Below, in pieces: positions 1-6,714 of a stretch of 12,833 nt of DNA (positions within the stretch are counted from its first letter, which is position 1; every line of letters begins with the position of its first letter). Source of the DNA: Dehalococcoidia bacterium (GTDB taxonomy: Bacteria > Chloroflexota > Dehalococcoidia > GIF9 > AB-539-J10). The notes under the pieces are model-generated. The model had not been told where the DNA came from. It made no database searches and saw nothing but the letters and a program-made list of their open reading frames with translations. Both the position numbers and the translations under genes were made by a program. The stretch spans positions 1-12,833 of the forward strand of contig JAUWGN010000009.1 in the NCBI GenBank assembly GCA_030606385.1, given 5' to 3'.

Positions 1-6
1 CCTCCT
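1..6 (-). promoter_or_regulatory. Shine-Dalgarno of the next gene (probably atpE), at the window edge
   Basis: On the minus strand the window ends in GAAAGGAGG, a perfect ribosome binding site. A start codon would be expected about 5 to 9 bases beyond the edge. The usual gene after atpB in bacterial ATP synthase operons is atpE (subunit c), so this is probably its leader. The gene itself is outside the window, so its identity is inferred. Confidence 0.6.
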
Positions 7-48
7 TTCAGCAAAATTCTAAACTCAAGTTTGTTTAGCATTTCGTAT

Positions 49-56
49 CTATTTTT
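49..56. repeat. Left copy of 8-base target site duplication
   Basis: CTATTTTT occurs here and again at 1577-1584, exactly outside the two candidate terminal inverted repeats. The match is 8 bases, not 7 or 9, which is the duplication length known for the IS6 family. The T-run lowers its information content, so the case rests on its position as well as its sequence. Confidence 0.6.
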
Positions 57-77
57 GGTTCTGTTCATCTTTCGTAG
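57..77 (+). repeat. Left terminal inverted repeat of the insertion element (weak)
   Basis: Reading inward, the left end begins GGTTCTGTTCATC, resembling the GGTTCTGTT-type ends of IS6/IS240 elements. Against the right end it matches at about 12 of 21 positions, including seven in a row (CTGTTCA) with no gap needed. It directly abuts the left duplication. Confidence 0.5.
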
Positions 78-87
78 TTCTGCCATT

Positions 88-957
88 TTACGACCTTGCC
101 TTTACCCGCTTTCTTGGTGTCCTACGCCTTACATTTAACACGCTAGGCTTTTCGACTATATCCCGCCAGTTCCTATAAGGGAACTTGATACCCGCCACCT
201 CTGCGGGTGTCTTGTCCTTTAACGACATATGCGGTCTGAAGAAGTTATAATGAACTAGCCAGCCAGTTAAAAACTGCTTAGCTGTTTTCATAGTATGCAG
301 TCCCCGCATTACCTTCGTTCTCTCTTTAAGAGTGGAATGAAATCTCTCAATCAGGTTGGTGTTATTCTCAACATCGAAAGGACTGCCTTGCCTGTGTTTA
401 GCTTCACAGCCGAAGGTTTGCTCTATCCCACGAAGGTAGGCTCTTAACTTGTCAGTGTAGATGATACGGGGATACCTGCTAGCCTTCTTAAAAGCCCTGT
501 CCATAAGTATTCTGGCATCTTCACTGGTGCGGGAATAGGACATATGGGAAGCCAGCAGGAAGCGGCTTTTGGCATCTATTATGTCCCAGAACCAGATATT
601 CTTGCCATCCATCTCAATAACCGTCTCATCGGCAACCCATATACCACCTACCTTCGGCTGGTACTTGTCGGCTTCCTTGATGGCTAACTTGGTAAAGCGT
701 TCAACCCAGTTATAGGGGGATGTTCTCGATACATAGTTGCTGTCCTGCTGAATGAAGTTACGCCTTATCTTACCTAGCGATAACCCTTCGTAATACATAT
801 TCAGGGCATCGGCTATCTGGGAAGTAGGCGTTTGCATCAATGGCAGGGCTTGGTTATCGGCAAACTTATGCTTACACTCTTTGCAGAAGTAGTATTGAGT
901 GCCTTTCTCTTTGCCGAACTTGATGACATTTGGTGATTCACAAAACTTACAGTTCAT
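88..957 (-). CDS. IS6/IS240-like DDE transposase with N-terminal zinc ribbon
   Basis: This 289-residue protein is predicted to cut and join DNA ends during transposition of the surrounding element. An N-terminal zinc ribbon has cysteines C3, C6, C25 and C28. A likely helix-turn-helix region (about 45-90) follows, then an RNase H-fold catalytic core with D110 (in VADET), D169 (in YTDK) and E204 (in NLIERFH). There are 34 residues between the second D and the E, giving the DD34E spacing of IS6 and related rve families. The C-terminal HYNFFRPHMSL motif is also typical of that superfamily, and the basic tail (277-289) may bind DNA. The frame is intact, so the enzyme may be active. The ATG overlaps the stop of the upstream gene (ATGA) and has no good Shine-Dalgarno of its own, so translation is probably coupled. 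The IS6-like label is from motifs; an unclassified relative of the same superfamily is possible. Confidence 0.9.
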   Translation of the reverse strand: MNCKFCESPNVIKFGKEKGTQYYFCKECKHKFADNQALPLMQTPTSQIADALNMYYEGLSLGKIRRNFIQQDSNYVSRTSPYNWVERFTKLAIKEADKYQPKVGGIWVADETVIEMDGKNIWFWDIIDAKSRFLLASHMSYSRTSEDARILMDRAFKKASRYPRIIYTDKLRAYLRGIEQTFGCEAKHRQGSPFDVENNTNLIERFHSTLKERTKVMRGLHTMKTAKQFLTGWLVHYNFFRPHMSLKDKTPAEVAGIKFPYRNWRDIVEKPSVLNVRRRTPRKRVKARS

Positions 958-1511
958 TTTATGTTTACCATTATGAATTCTAAATCAGAACTCCACTTCC
1001 CATATATTTTAATTTCATAAGTAAGTTCTTTGACAACATCTACCCCAGACTTGAGTTTGATTTCAATTTTTGCATTGCTAGCTGATACAAATGTATCTTT
1101 ATCAGGTTTCTTTATATAAAATCCATCTTCACCGTGCATCCTACTTATCAACTCTATAACATATGGCTTTGAATTTGGCTTTAAGTCAAAGTTATCCCAT
1201 ATAGCAATTTTCGGTGTCTGATTATCAATATAGAAATCAGCTTCAATACTACAATCTTCAAGCGTATCTCTCTTACAGCAAAATATCCTTTGGAAACCTC
1301 TTATTTTTTCGTTTATTATTCTTAATCCCCATATTGACCTACCAGGATTAAAACCTATTGTATCAAGTTTAAGTATGGTTATTTTGGGCTTGCAAATAAT
1401 GGTTTTACAGATTAGCCACCTAATCATTGCAAGCCCCACTATTACAGGTGTTGCTATAAACCACTGCCAGTTCTGGGATAGATAATCCCAGACAGTGCAA
1501 AGCCAATTCAT
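954..1511 (-). CDS. Hypothetical membrane-anchored protein carried by the insertion element
   Basis: I do not recognise this 185-residue protein as a named family. One membrane helix is visible at about residues 16-36, followed by a basic patch (about 36-43) and a soluble region of alternating hydrophobic and polar residues. That suggests a beta-sandwich, similar in style to single-helix Ig/CARDB-like proteins. Four cysteines cluster at positions 35, 40, 78 and 79, and a fifth is at 87. No catalytic motif is evident. The stop codon overlaps the transposase ATG by four bases, the classic arrangement for translational coupling. The predicted promoter and ribosome binding site of the element serve this gene first. 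AGGGGGAG lies about 12 bases before the ATG, a rather long spacing, but the nearer ATG at 1523 hits a stop after one codon. It may be a passenger gene or an accessory factor. That it is expressed is inferred. Confidence 0.65.
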   Translation of the reverse strand: MNWLCTVWDYLSQNWQWFIATPVIVGLAMIRWLICKTIICKPKITILKLDTIGFNPGRSIWGLRIINEKIRGFQRIFCCKRDTLEDCSIEADFYIDNQTPKIAIWDNFDLKPNSKPYVIELISRMHGEDGFYIKKPDKDTFVSASNAKIEIKLKSGVDVVKELTYEIKIYGKWSSDLEFIMVNIK

Positions 1512-1526
1512 AGCTTAAAACATCTC

Positions 1527-1544
1527 CCCCTACTTTTATAGGGG
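1527..1544 (-). promoter_or_regulatory. Hairpin that can hide the ribosome binding site of the element
   Basis: On the minus strand CCCCTA (1544-1539) pairs perfectly with TAGGGG (1532-1527) across a six-base loop. The 3' arm is part of the AGGGGGAG ribosome binding site of the gene starting at 1511. RNA begun upstream, for example from the atp operon, would contain both arms. RNA begun at the element's own promoter would start near 1539 and lack the 5' arm. This matches the known anti-readthrough layout of IS10 and IS50. The function here is inferred. Confidence 0.5.
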
Positions 1545-1545
1545 A

Positions 1546-1554
1546 ATTATACCA
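1546..1554 (-). promoter_or_regulatory. Extended -10 promoter of the insertion element
   Basis: The minus strand reads TGGTATAAT, a perfect extended -10 (TGnTATAAT). Transcription should begin about 1540-1539. The -35 region is weak (TTACTG 18 bases upstream) and falls inside the right terminal repeat. Extended -10 promoters tolerate a poor -35. Confidence 0.6.
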
Positions 1555-1555
1555 C

Positions 1556-1576
1556 CAACGGGGAGTGAACAGTAAG
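1556..1576 (-). repeat. Right terminal inverted repeat of the insertion element (weak)
   Basis: Reading inward on the minus strand this end is CTTACTGTTCACTCCCC, sharing CTGTTCA at the same offset as the left end at 57-77, plus CGT further in. It directly abuts the right copy of the 8-base duplication. Confidence 0.5.
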
Positions 1577-1584
1577 CTATTTTT
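1577..1584. repeat. Right copy of 8-base target site duplication
   Basis: CTATTTTT is identical to 49-56. Its last base is also the final base of the atpB TAA stop codon, so the insertion left the atpB coding sequence unchanged. Confidence 0.6.
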
Positions 1585-2507
1585 TATTCTTCAGCCATTA
1601 CCGCAGCACAGGCAAATCCCAGGGTCAATCCGCCAAATATCATCGCCTGGACAAAGCCAAAAAATGCCTCCAGACCGTAAAATACCGCAGGAAGTGCAAA
1701 AGGAACAAGAAATATCATTATCAGGGTTAATATCACCCCGGCGGTCATATTGCCAAATAGACGGAAAGTAAAGCTAATCATGCGTATAAAGTGACTCAGT
1801 ATCTCCAATAGGCCAGCAAAGGCAAGTATTATGCCATTAAAGATGCCACCAAAGCCAGCCTTGATTTTGCCGGTAAACAAGTGCTTAAAACCCAAACCCA
1901 ATGGCTTAAAGTTAAAAAAGGTCTCTAAATAACGAGCCCTCTTTGCCTTAAATCCCCAATACTCTATAGAGATAAAAGCGACTACAGCGAGCATTAGAGA
2001 GACATTTATATCGGTATTAGCATTGCGCAGTAGGGGCTCACCATTCATTTTGATGGTCTCAAAACCAGGTATGAGATTAATCCAGGCATTAGCCAAAACA
2101 AATAGAAAGATAGTGAAACACACAGGGAAGAATATTCGTCCCCATTTCTTTCCCGCAGGATCCTCGATAAAGTTCGCCGCTGTTTCATAGATAAATTCCA
2201 CTAAGTTCTGAACGCCACGGGGAACAAGCTTCATTTTACGCGTGGCGGCAAAAAATAAACCAAATAACACCAGGATAGTTATCCATGCCGTAATCATGGT
2301 ATTGGTTATAGGAAGATTGGGAAAAGGATGCTCCGCGGCCAATTGAGGATGAGGGGGCTGAACAGCAAAAATGCTCAGTGGTTCTCCACCCATTATCAAT
2401 GCCCCCACACTGCCACCAATAAAGCTAATCACAGTCAAGGCCAGGAAAACAACGGCGAGAATAATTATCAAATTTAACGAGCAGCCTAAAACCTTCCTTT
2501 TAGCCAT
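1584..2507 (-). CDS. atpB: F1Fo ATP synthase subunit a
   Basis: Subunit a forms the two proton half-channels against the rotating c ring in the membrane Fo sector. The protein has 307 residues with five to six membrane helices. Diagnostic motifs are NLIPG (144-148), the polar NANTDIN segment (162-168), and FRLFGNMTAGV (248-258). R249 matches the essential arginine of the family (E. coli R210). Q287 in the last helix matches E. coli Q252. An N-terminal helix (about 10-37) precedes a loop that probably faces outside. The ATG overlaps the atpZ stop by one base (TAATG), and AGGA lies just upstream, so the two are translationally coupled. Immediately after the stop comes the insertion element, where atpE would normally follow. 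Nothing in the protein looks damaged. Confidence 0.97.
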   Translation of the reverse strand: MAKRKVLGCSLNLIIILAVVFLALTVISFIGGSVGALIMGGEPLSIFAVQPPHPQLAAEHPFPNLPITNTMITAWITILVLFGLFFAATRKMKLVPRGVQNLVEFIYETAANFIEDPAGKKWGRIFFPVCFTIFLFVLANAWINLIPGFETIKMNGEPLLRNANTDINVSLMLAVVAFISIEYWGFKAKRARYLETFFNFKPLGLGFKHLFTGKIKAGFGGIFNGIILAFAGLLEILSHFIRMISFTFRLFGNMTAGVILTLIMIFLVPFALPAVFYGLEAFFGFVQAMIFGGLTLGFACAAVMAEE

Positions 2508-2809
2508 TATTCCTGTTCTTCGTTCCCTTTCTGCTTTGAAGATGTCACCTTGGAAAGGATTTTCGCTGATCCACGGAGTTGCTCCTCCCGCCCTTCCCTC
2601 TTAGCTTCTTCCATGAATGGCTTGACCATGCGGTAAACTCCGTAAACCATTATTATTGTGCCCAGACCAAGACCAATGAGGGTGAACAAAGGGAATTCGT
2701 GGGATGATCTTTTGTCAAACCAGACACCTATCCCTGCTGGTATAATAAGACTGAACGCTACATAGAAACCGAGAACCAGCAAGTGCATCGCCGCTGGCCA
2801 TTGTTTCAT
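2507..2809 (-). CDS. atpZ: AtpZ-like ATP synthase accessory membrane protein
   Basis: This is a small two-helix membrane protein of the ATPase gene 1/AtpZ family, found at the head of many atp operons. Known members are linked to ATP synthase assembly or Mg2+/Ca2+ transport together with AtpI. In the 100-residue form the helices lie at about 9-31 and 41-62, joined by GIGVWFDKRSSHEFP, which fits the family pattern of a glycine-rich helix end and an Asp-Lys pair. The tail is highly charged. I chose the ATG at 2809 because GGAG precedes it by six bases. The frame also opens at a TTG at 2821, but the only nearby Shine-Dalgarno lies downstream of that codon. It follows the DUF151 gene by 22 bases and precedes atpB with a one-base overlap. 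No atpI is visible. Confidence 0.82.
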   Translation of the reverse strand: MKQWPAAMHLLVLGFYVAFSLIIPAGIGVWFDKRSSHEFPLFTLIGLGLGTIIMVYGVYRMVKPFMEEAKREGREEQLRGSAKILSKVTSSKQKGNEEQE

Positions 2810-2831
2810 CACAGTCTCCAATCGAAATGAA

Positions 2832-3371
2832 CTAGGATTTACGCTTCTTAAAATCGTCTAAATCAAGGGTGTTTATGAAATCCTTAAATGCTGACAGCCC
2901 TTTCATTTCTTGTTCGTTGAGTCCTTCTTTTTTCTTCGGTTTCCCTTCAGAAACGGGTTTGCCTGTCTCTTCATCAAGCATGATGCCAGCTTTATCCAGC
3001 ACTGATTCCTCAACATATATCGGCACTCCAGTTCTCACCGCTAAAGCTATGGCATCGCTGGGCCGAGAATCAACCTCCATTTGCTGACCATTAACACTAA
3101 TGTAGAGTTTGGCATAGAAGGTATCATTCTGCAGGTCATTAACCACGACATAGTTAAGCGTTCCCCCCAAAGTTGAGATCATACTTTGCAACAAATCATG
3201 GGTTAACGGCCGCGGCAGTTCCACATTTTGTAGCTTCACCGCGATAGCGTCGGCTTCGGCAGGACCAATCCAGATGGGTAAGTAATAGTTAGTTCCCTTC
3301 TCCCTTAAAATCACCACACGTTGATTATTCATCAAGCTAACCCGAATACTATCAATCAGCATCTCTATCAT
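2832..3371 (-). CDS. Bifunctional nuclease family protein (DUF151/BFN)
   Basis: The 179-residue protein belongs to the BFN (DUF151) family. The plant prototype has both DNase and RNase activity, while most bacterial members are uncharacterised. The BFN domain covers about residues 1-135. Hallmarks are the LPIWIGPAEADAI segment (31-43) and the conserved RPSDAIALAVR (103-113). A lysine-rich linker (144-149) leads to a short helical tail (152-177), which I cannot assign. AGGGGG precedes the ATG by seven bases, and a good promoter lies at 3401-3429. It appears to be the first gene of a unit with atpZ and atpB. That position does not prove a role in ATP synthase assembly. Substrate specificity cannot be read from the sequence. 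Confidence 0.9.
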   Translation of the reverse strand: MIEMLIDSIRVSLMNNQRVVILREKGTNYYLPIWIGPAEADAIAVKLQNVELPRPLTHDLLQSMISTLGGTLNYVVVNDLQNDTFYAKLYISVNGQQMEVDSRPSDAIALAVRTGVPIYVEESVLDKAGIMLDEETGKPVSEGKPKKKEGLNEQEMKGLSAFKDFINTLDLDDFKKRKS

Positions 3372-3400
3372 GTCATTACCCCCTAAGAATCCAAACTCTT

Positions 3401-3429
3401 ATTTTACTACGATAATACTACTCAATCAA
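3401..3429 (-). promoter_or_regulatory. Sigma-70-type promoter of the DUF151-atpZ-atpB unit
   Basis: The minus strand shows TTGATT, a 17-base spacer, and TAAAAT (5 of 6 to consensus). Transcription would begin near 3394, leaving a leader of about 23 bases with AGGGGG before the ATG. Arms AACTCTT and AAGAGTT flank the promoter and could be an operator, but that is speculative. Confidence 0.55.
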
Positions 3430-3796
3430 CAAGAGTTCAGTCAAATAAACGGGATAATCTAATTCGGCTTCTCAAAAAGCATGCTTCCATTTCATAAGCA
3501 ATTCCAAAATCTTCAGGAGGTAGCGTAAGTATTTCATGCTATTATAGCTTTGGGTGTTGCTCGCCTAGCGATCACGATAGTTGCTTTGGTGGCTATGACC
3601 ACACCAGGTTAGATTTACTCATTGGTATTCCCCAATTTCTTCAGGAATTGGTTTACGCTTGCCTGGCTTCGCAGTAAAGAGAATGGTGGACTCTGCAAAA
3701 GCCTCAATGCCAAAAAACGAATAGTTAATAACACAGACGTAGTTCGATATTCATCATTTTTGTGATGAGATGCTACGCTCTGAACGGAGAGTCCTT
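3430..3796 (-). other. Gene-free stretch after tilS with a possible gene relic at 3619-3750
   Basis: No intact gene is visible between tilS and the DUF151 promoter. On the minus strand 3750-3619 is open for 43 codons. Its second half reads like real protein (for example FAESTILFTAKPGKRKPIPE), but no usable start codon exists and I recognise no family. A perfect six-base hairpin (TCATCA/TGATGA, 3751-3768) lies directly upstream, and another (CCAATT/AATTGG, 3632-3651) lies inside it. Neither is followed by a T-run, so neither is a convincing terminator. On the plus strand 3529-3612 encodes a short hydrophobic run without a start codon. Confidence 0.4.
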
Positions 3797-4846
3797 TTAG
3801 TGCTCCTGGTAATCTTGACCTTGTTCTCGATTTGTCAGCTCACGACTCCGGATGGCAATAACAACCTCACTATGCTCACCCTGGCACACGAGACCATGAG
3901 GAAGCGAAACTCTCTTACCCCTGGGTTTAGCCAGTAAACTCCTTATCGCTTCAACATGGTTTGCCTCGATGTCTCGGGCATTTCCAAGAATCCTGATTAT
4001 CGCCAGCCTTATTAACTGGCGTTGTAGCGCTATAGGCAATGGGGCAACTTTCTCCCTGTCAAGATAGACAACCTGTTCCTCCTCCCTGGCTACCTTATCC
4101 CACAATTGCAACGCTTGCTGTTCAATAAAGGAAACATCACCATCAGCAATTTCAGCAAGGCGAACAAGGGCCCTATCTATGCCGGGATTATATTTTCTGA
4201 GCAACGGCAATAGCTCGAGGCGAAGACGATTTCGCAAAAAGGATAAGGACAGGTTGGAGGAGTCGCTGCGGGGCTCAAGCTGATGCTGCTGACAATAGCT
4301 CATTGTCTCCTCCCTGGTAATCTCAAGGAGAGGTCTTATCACACGGATGCTATCTACCTCGGGCAGGCAAGGTTTAAGACCACGTAATCCGGCAGTGCCC
4401 GCACCTCGCAAAATATGTAGCAAAATTGTCTCCACCTGATCGTCTCGAGTATGACCCACAGCTACCAGCCGGGCGTTAACATTTTTAGCCACGGCTGCCA
4501 GGAAGTCATAACGTAGCTCTCGCGCAGCCTCTTCAACAGAACAATTTCTCTCCCTACGATAGGCATTTACATCCCGTGCATCGATAGTGATTGGAACATC
4601 AAGAGAGCCAGCCAGATAGGCAACATACCTGGCATCCGCCTCAGCTTCAGCGCCCCGAAGCTGGTGGTTTAAATGAGCAGCATGAACTCTTATTCCTAGC
4701 TGCTGTTGCCATTTTGTAAGCAGGTCGAGCAAGCAAACTGAATCAGCACCACCGGATACTGCAACAACCACCGTTTCCCCAGAGGCAACTAAGCTATGTT
4801 TGCCAACGAAGTTTAACACCCTGGATTCCAGTTTGATCTTCTCCAT
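3797..4846 (-). CDS. tilS: tRNA(Ile)-lysidine synthetase
   Basis: TilS uses ATP to attach lysine to C34 of the CAU-anticodon tRNA-Ile. This switches the tRNA from reading AUG to AUA and is normally essential. The 349-residue protein has the N-type ATP pyrophosphatase loop SGGADS (31-36). Further TilS signatures are HLNHQLRG (58-65), GHTRDDQVET (131-140), DSSN (195-198) and RNRLRLELLP (205-214). Residues from about 220 form a helical substrate-binding region. It is shorter than E. coli TilS (about 430), so the usual C-terminal extra domain is absent or minimal, as in other short forms. It follows the M48 protease gene by three bases with no clear Shine-Dalgarno, so translation is likely coupled. 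It is the last gene of the operon starting at 7986. Confidence 0.96.
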   Translation of the reverse strand: MEKIKLESRVLNFVGKHSLVASGETVVVAVSGGADSVCLLDLLTKWQQQLGIRVHAAHLNHQLRGAEAEADARYVAYLAGSLDVPITIDARDVNAYRRERNCSVEEAARELRYDFLAAVAKNVNARLVAVGHTRDDQVETILLHILRGAGTAGLRGLKPCLPEVDSIRVIRPLLEITREETMSYCQQHQLEPRSDSSNLSLSFLRNRLRLELLPLLRKYNPGIDRALVRLAEIADGDVSFIEQQALQLWDKVAREEEQVVYLDREKVAPLPIALQRQLIRLAIIRILGNARDIEANHVEAIRSLLAKPRGKRVSLPHGLVCQGEHSEVVIAIRSRELTNREQGQDYQEH

Positions 4847-4849
4847 AGC

Positions 4850-6028
4850 TTAGATAGGCGCGTGCTTGTATTCGTGAGCTAACTTTACTCGCTCATTATA
4901 TGAGGGATGGTCACGAAACAAAACCCTCTCCCAGTGCACAGGTTCAGCTTCACTCAAATTCTGGTCAGTCAGCTTAGTCATTAGATTGATAAAACCTTCA
5001 GGATTGTCACTTAACTGCAGCGCTGCCTTATCCGCTGCCAGCTCAATATGTCGGCTATACCAATTGAGTGGTAGGCGTAATATCAAAAATAATGCCAGCA
5101 AAACCATAAGCAACCACGGGAGACCGGCAATATCACCTATCGACTGGTAGGGAAATAGCGCCACACCACCCTCCAGAGCGAGATTTGCCACATAAAATGC
5201 CAACAGAAATGCCATTGCCTGAACGCAAAAAAGTTTAGCAATATCATGGTGAAGGTGATGCCCGAGCTCATGAGCCAGGGCTACCTCTATTTCTTCAGGG
5301 GAGTATTCCTTGAGCATGGTATCGCTGAGGATAATCCGCCTCGTTTTACCAAATCCACCAAGCATGGCGTTAGCCGTGGTGCTCTTACTGCTTAGATTTA
5401 TGGTAAATATATCCTTAATATCAATCCCGACTCGCTGTGCCAAGCACGCCAGCCTCTGCTTCAATTCGCCATCCGGCAACGATTCTAATTTGAAAAACAA
5501 CGATATTAAAATAGTGGGGGCAAGCAGTGTGAGAACGAGACTAACTAAGAGCACAATCAGCCAGGCTGCCAACCACCATAGTGAGGGAAGAAATTCTATA
5601 AGCCAGTAGGCAGCTATAATCAGACACACCGATAGCAGTAACCCTAACGCCAGAGTCTTAGTTATATCCGCCAGCCAGCTAGTTAGCTTTTGGTGTGATA
5701 GGCCAAAGCGATGGGGCAGAACAAAGTCTTGATAATAGCCTAAAGGCACCATCATTATTCCCAGACCAAATGCTAGAATGAGGAAGTATAATGCCGCTGA
5801 CAACGGCAGTGGAAAGACAAGGAATTCGGCTAGCCTTGCTGAAGCACCGCTCAAAAGCAGAGCCAGTAGTAAAGCGATGCCTATTCCAAGCTCAATGAAT
5901 AACAACCTCCGCGTCAACTTACTATATTGTCGCGCTTGCTGCTGACGCTCAGCATCGAGGAAAGTCTGCGACAAGCTCACTTTTGCCCTAAAAATCTGGA
6001 GAGGTTTTAGGGAACCCGTTCTTTTCAT
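4850..6028 (-). CDS. M48 family (Ste24/CAAX prenyl protease-like) membrane metalloprotease
   Basis: This is a zinc protease embedded in the cytoplasmic membrane, 392 residues long. Several hydrophobic helices (about 42-60, 68-95, 122-143, 150-178, 264-283, 301-320) surround the catalytic site. The zinc motif is HELGH (253-257), with E329 in the ELAAD segment as third ligand and D333 conserved. GGFGKTRRIILSD (224-236) and DHPSYNERV (373-381) are further M48 signatures. The N-terminal half resembles the Ste24 multi-helix domain, not the HtpX type. Bacteria lack CAAX prenylation, so the substrate is unknown; membrane protein quality control is a reasonable guess. The start overlaps the DUF2344 stop by ATGA, and the stop lies three bases before tilS. 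Confidence 0.93.
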   Translation of the reverse strand: MKRTGSLKPLQIFRAKVSLSQTFLDAERQQQARQYSKLTRRLLFIELGIGIALLLALLLSGASARLAEFLVFPLPLSAALYFLILAFGLGIMMVPLGYYQDFVLPHRFGLSHQKLTSWLADITKTLALGLLLSVCLIIAAYWLIEFLPSLWWLAAWLIVLLVSLVLTLLAPTILISLFFKLESLPDGELKQRLACLAQRVGIDIKDIFTINLSSKSTTANAMLGGFGKTRRIILSDTMLKEYSPEEIEVALAHELGHHLHHDIAKLFCVQAMAFLLAFYVANLALEGGVALFPYQSIGDIAGLPWLLMVLLALFLILRLPLNWYSRHIELAADKAALQLSDNPEGFINLMTKLTDQNLSEAEPVHWERVLFRDHPSYNERVKLAHEYKHAPI

Positions 6029-6684
6029 TGCTTCAAAATCAGCTTCGTGCGGTGGATAAACTCAGGATAACCGTTGAAAGACAGTGCGCTAACCACTTGC
6101 TCGGGACGACCGCTGCCAGTGGTATCACACATCAATCTCATTCCCAAAATACACATAGGTTCCTCACTCTGGTCAGAATGATAGCTAACAAGCCAGAGAC
6201 TGTCTATCAACGCCCGCAGATCATACCAACGCACTTTTTCGCCTCTAGAATGATGCCAGGGCAATTGTTTAGCTTGAAGCAGTGAATCCAGCGACTCTCG
6301 TATCTCCTGCTCTCTTTTTTCTGTTTTTATACCAACATGATATTCACTGAACGCAAGCATTGATTGAAGCGAGGGCAGACGAAGAGCGACATCCCAGACC
6401 TCGAATATCTCGAAGCCAGCCGGCAATTGCCCTGTTACCGTCATCAAAAAAGATTCTGGGGGCATCCATCGTTTTAGCCATACATCCATAAGCTCGAATT
6501 CACTGGTTACCCCTACCGGTAAAGGTGCTGCCAGCGAAATTCGGGGATGCGGGCTAAACCCTTGAGAATAAGCTAACGGGATTTCTGCTCTTCGAAACGC
6601 TCTTTCCCAGAATCGCATAATGTCCAGGTGAGAAATAAATTTAACCTGTTCACCACGACCAAATCTAACACGCAGGCGCTGCAT
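6025..6684 (-). CDS. DUF2344 / TIGR03936 radical-SAM-linked protein, stand-alone
   Basis: The 219-residue protein matches the DUF2344 family. The hallmark region is VKFISHLDIMRFWERAF (14-30) followed by SQGFSPHPRISLAAPLPVGV (40-59). Members are usually fused to, or encoded beside, a radical SAM protein (TIGR03960 type), and the biochemical role is unknown. Here there is no radical SAM gene in the window. The gene instead sits between a CorC-like protein (30-base gap) and the M48 protease (four-base overlap). AAAAGGG touches the ATG with almost no spacing, so initiation may be weak or coupled to the upstream gene. No frame damage is visible. Confidence 0.88.
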   Translation of the reverse strand: MQRLRVRFGRGEQVKFISHLDIMRFWERAFRRAEIPLAYSQGFSPHPRISLAAPLPVGVTSEFELMDVWLKRWMPPESFLMTVTGQLPAGFEIFEVWDVALRLPSLQSMLAFSEYHVGIKTEKREQEIRESLDSLLQAKQLPWHHSRGEKVRWYDLRALIDSLWLVSYHSDQSEEPMCILGMRLMCDTTGSGRPEQVVSALSFNGYPEFIHRTKLILKQ

Positions 6685-6714
6685 CCCTTTTAACGCTAAG
6701 GATTCGAGGAATTC

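Larger units (their letters stand above)
57..1576 (-). mobile_element. Insertion sequence, IS6/IS240-like, with two coupled genes
   Basis: The element is about 1520 bases and holds a DDE transposase (88-957) and an upstream gene for a membrane-anchored protein (954-1511). The ends were inferred from three signs. First, an exact 8-base duplication (CTATTTTT) lies at 49-56 and 1577-1584. Second, inward-reading ends both contain CTGTTCA at the same offset (positions 5 to 11). Third, the transposase stop lies about 30 bases from the left end and a promoter sits just inside the right end. The right duplication overlaps the last base of the atpB stop codon, so insertion was immediately downstream of atpB. 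The inverted repeats are imperfect (about 12 of 21 positions). The element is longer than a typical IS6 member (about 0.8 kb) because of the extra gene. Family assignment is from the transposase motifs only. Confidence 0.65.

Noticed and set aside
19..38. CTAAAC/GTTTAG inverted repeat left of the insertion element
   Set aside because: A six-base AT-rich stem with an eight-base loop and no T-run is too weak to call a terminator. It may be a minor feature of the original atpB leader spacer.
984..1000. Alternative right end of the insertion element near CAGAACTCC
   Set aside because: It shares only GTTCTG with the left end, would cut through the coupled upstream gene, and its flank does not match CTATTTTT.
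3515..3612. Plus-strand AGGAGG followed by a 27-codon hydrophobic frame
   Set aside because: The frame begins after a stop and has only GTA at the right spacing, which is not a start codon. The ATG nearby is out of frame and stops after three codons.
3751..3768. TCATCA/TGATGA hairpin after tilS as a terminator
   Set aside because: No T-run follows it on the minus strand and the stem is AT-rich.
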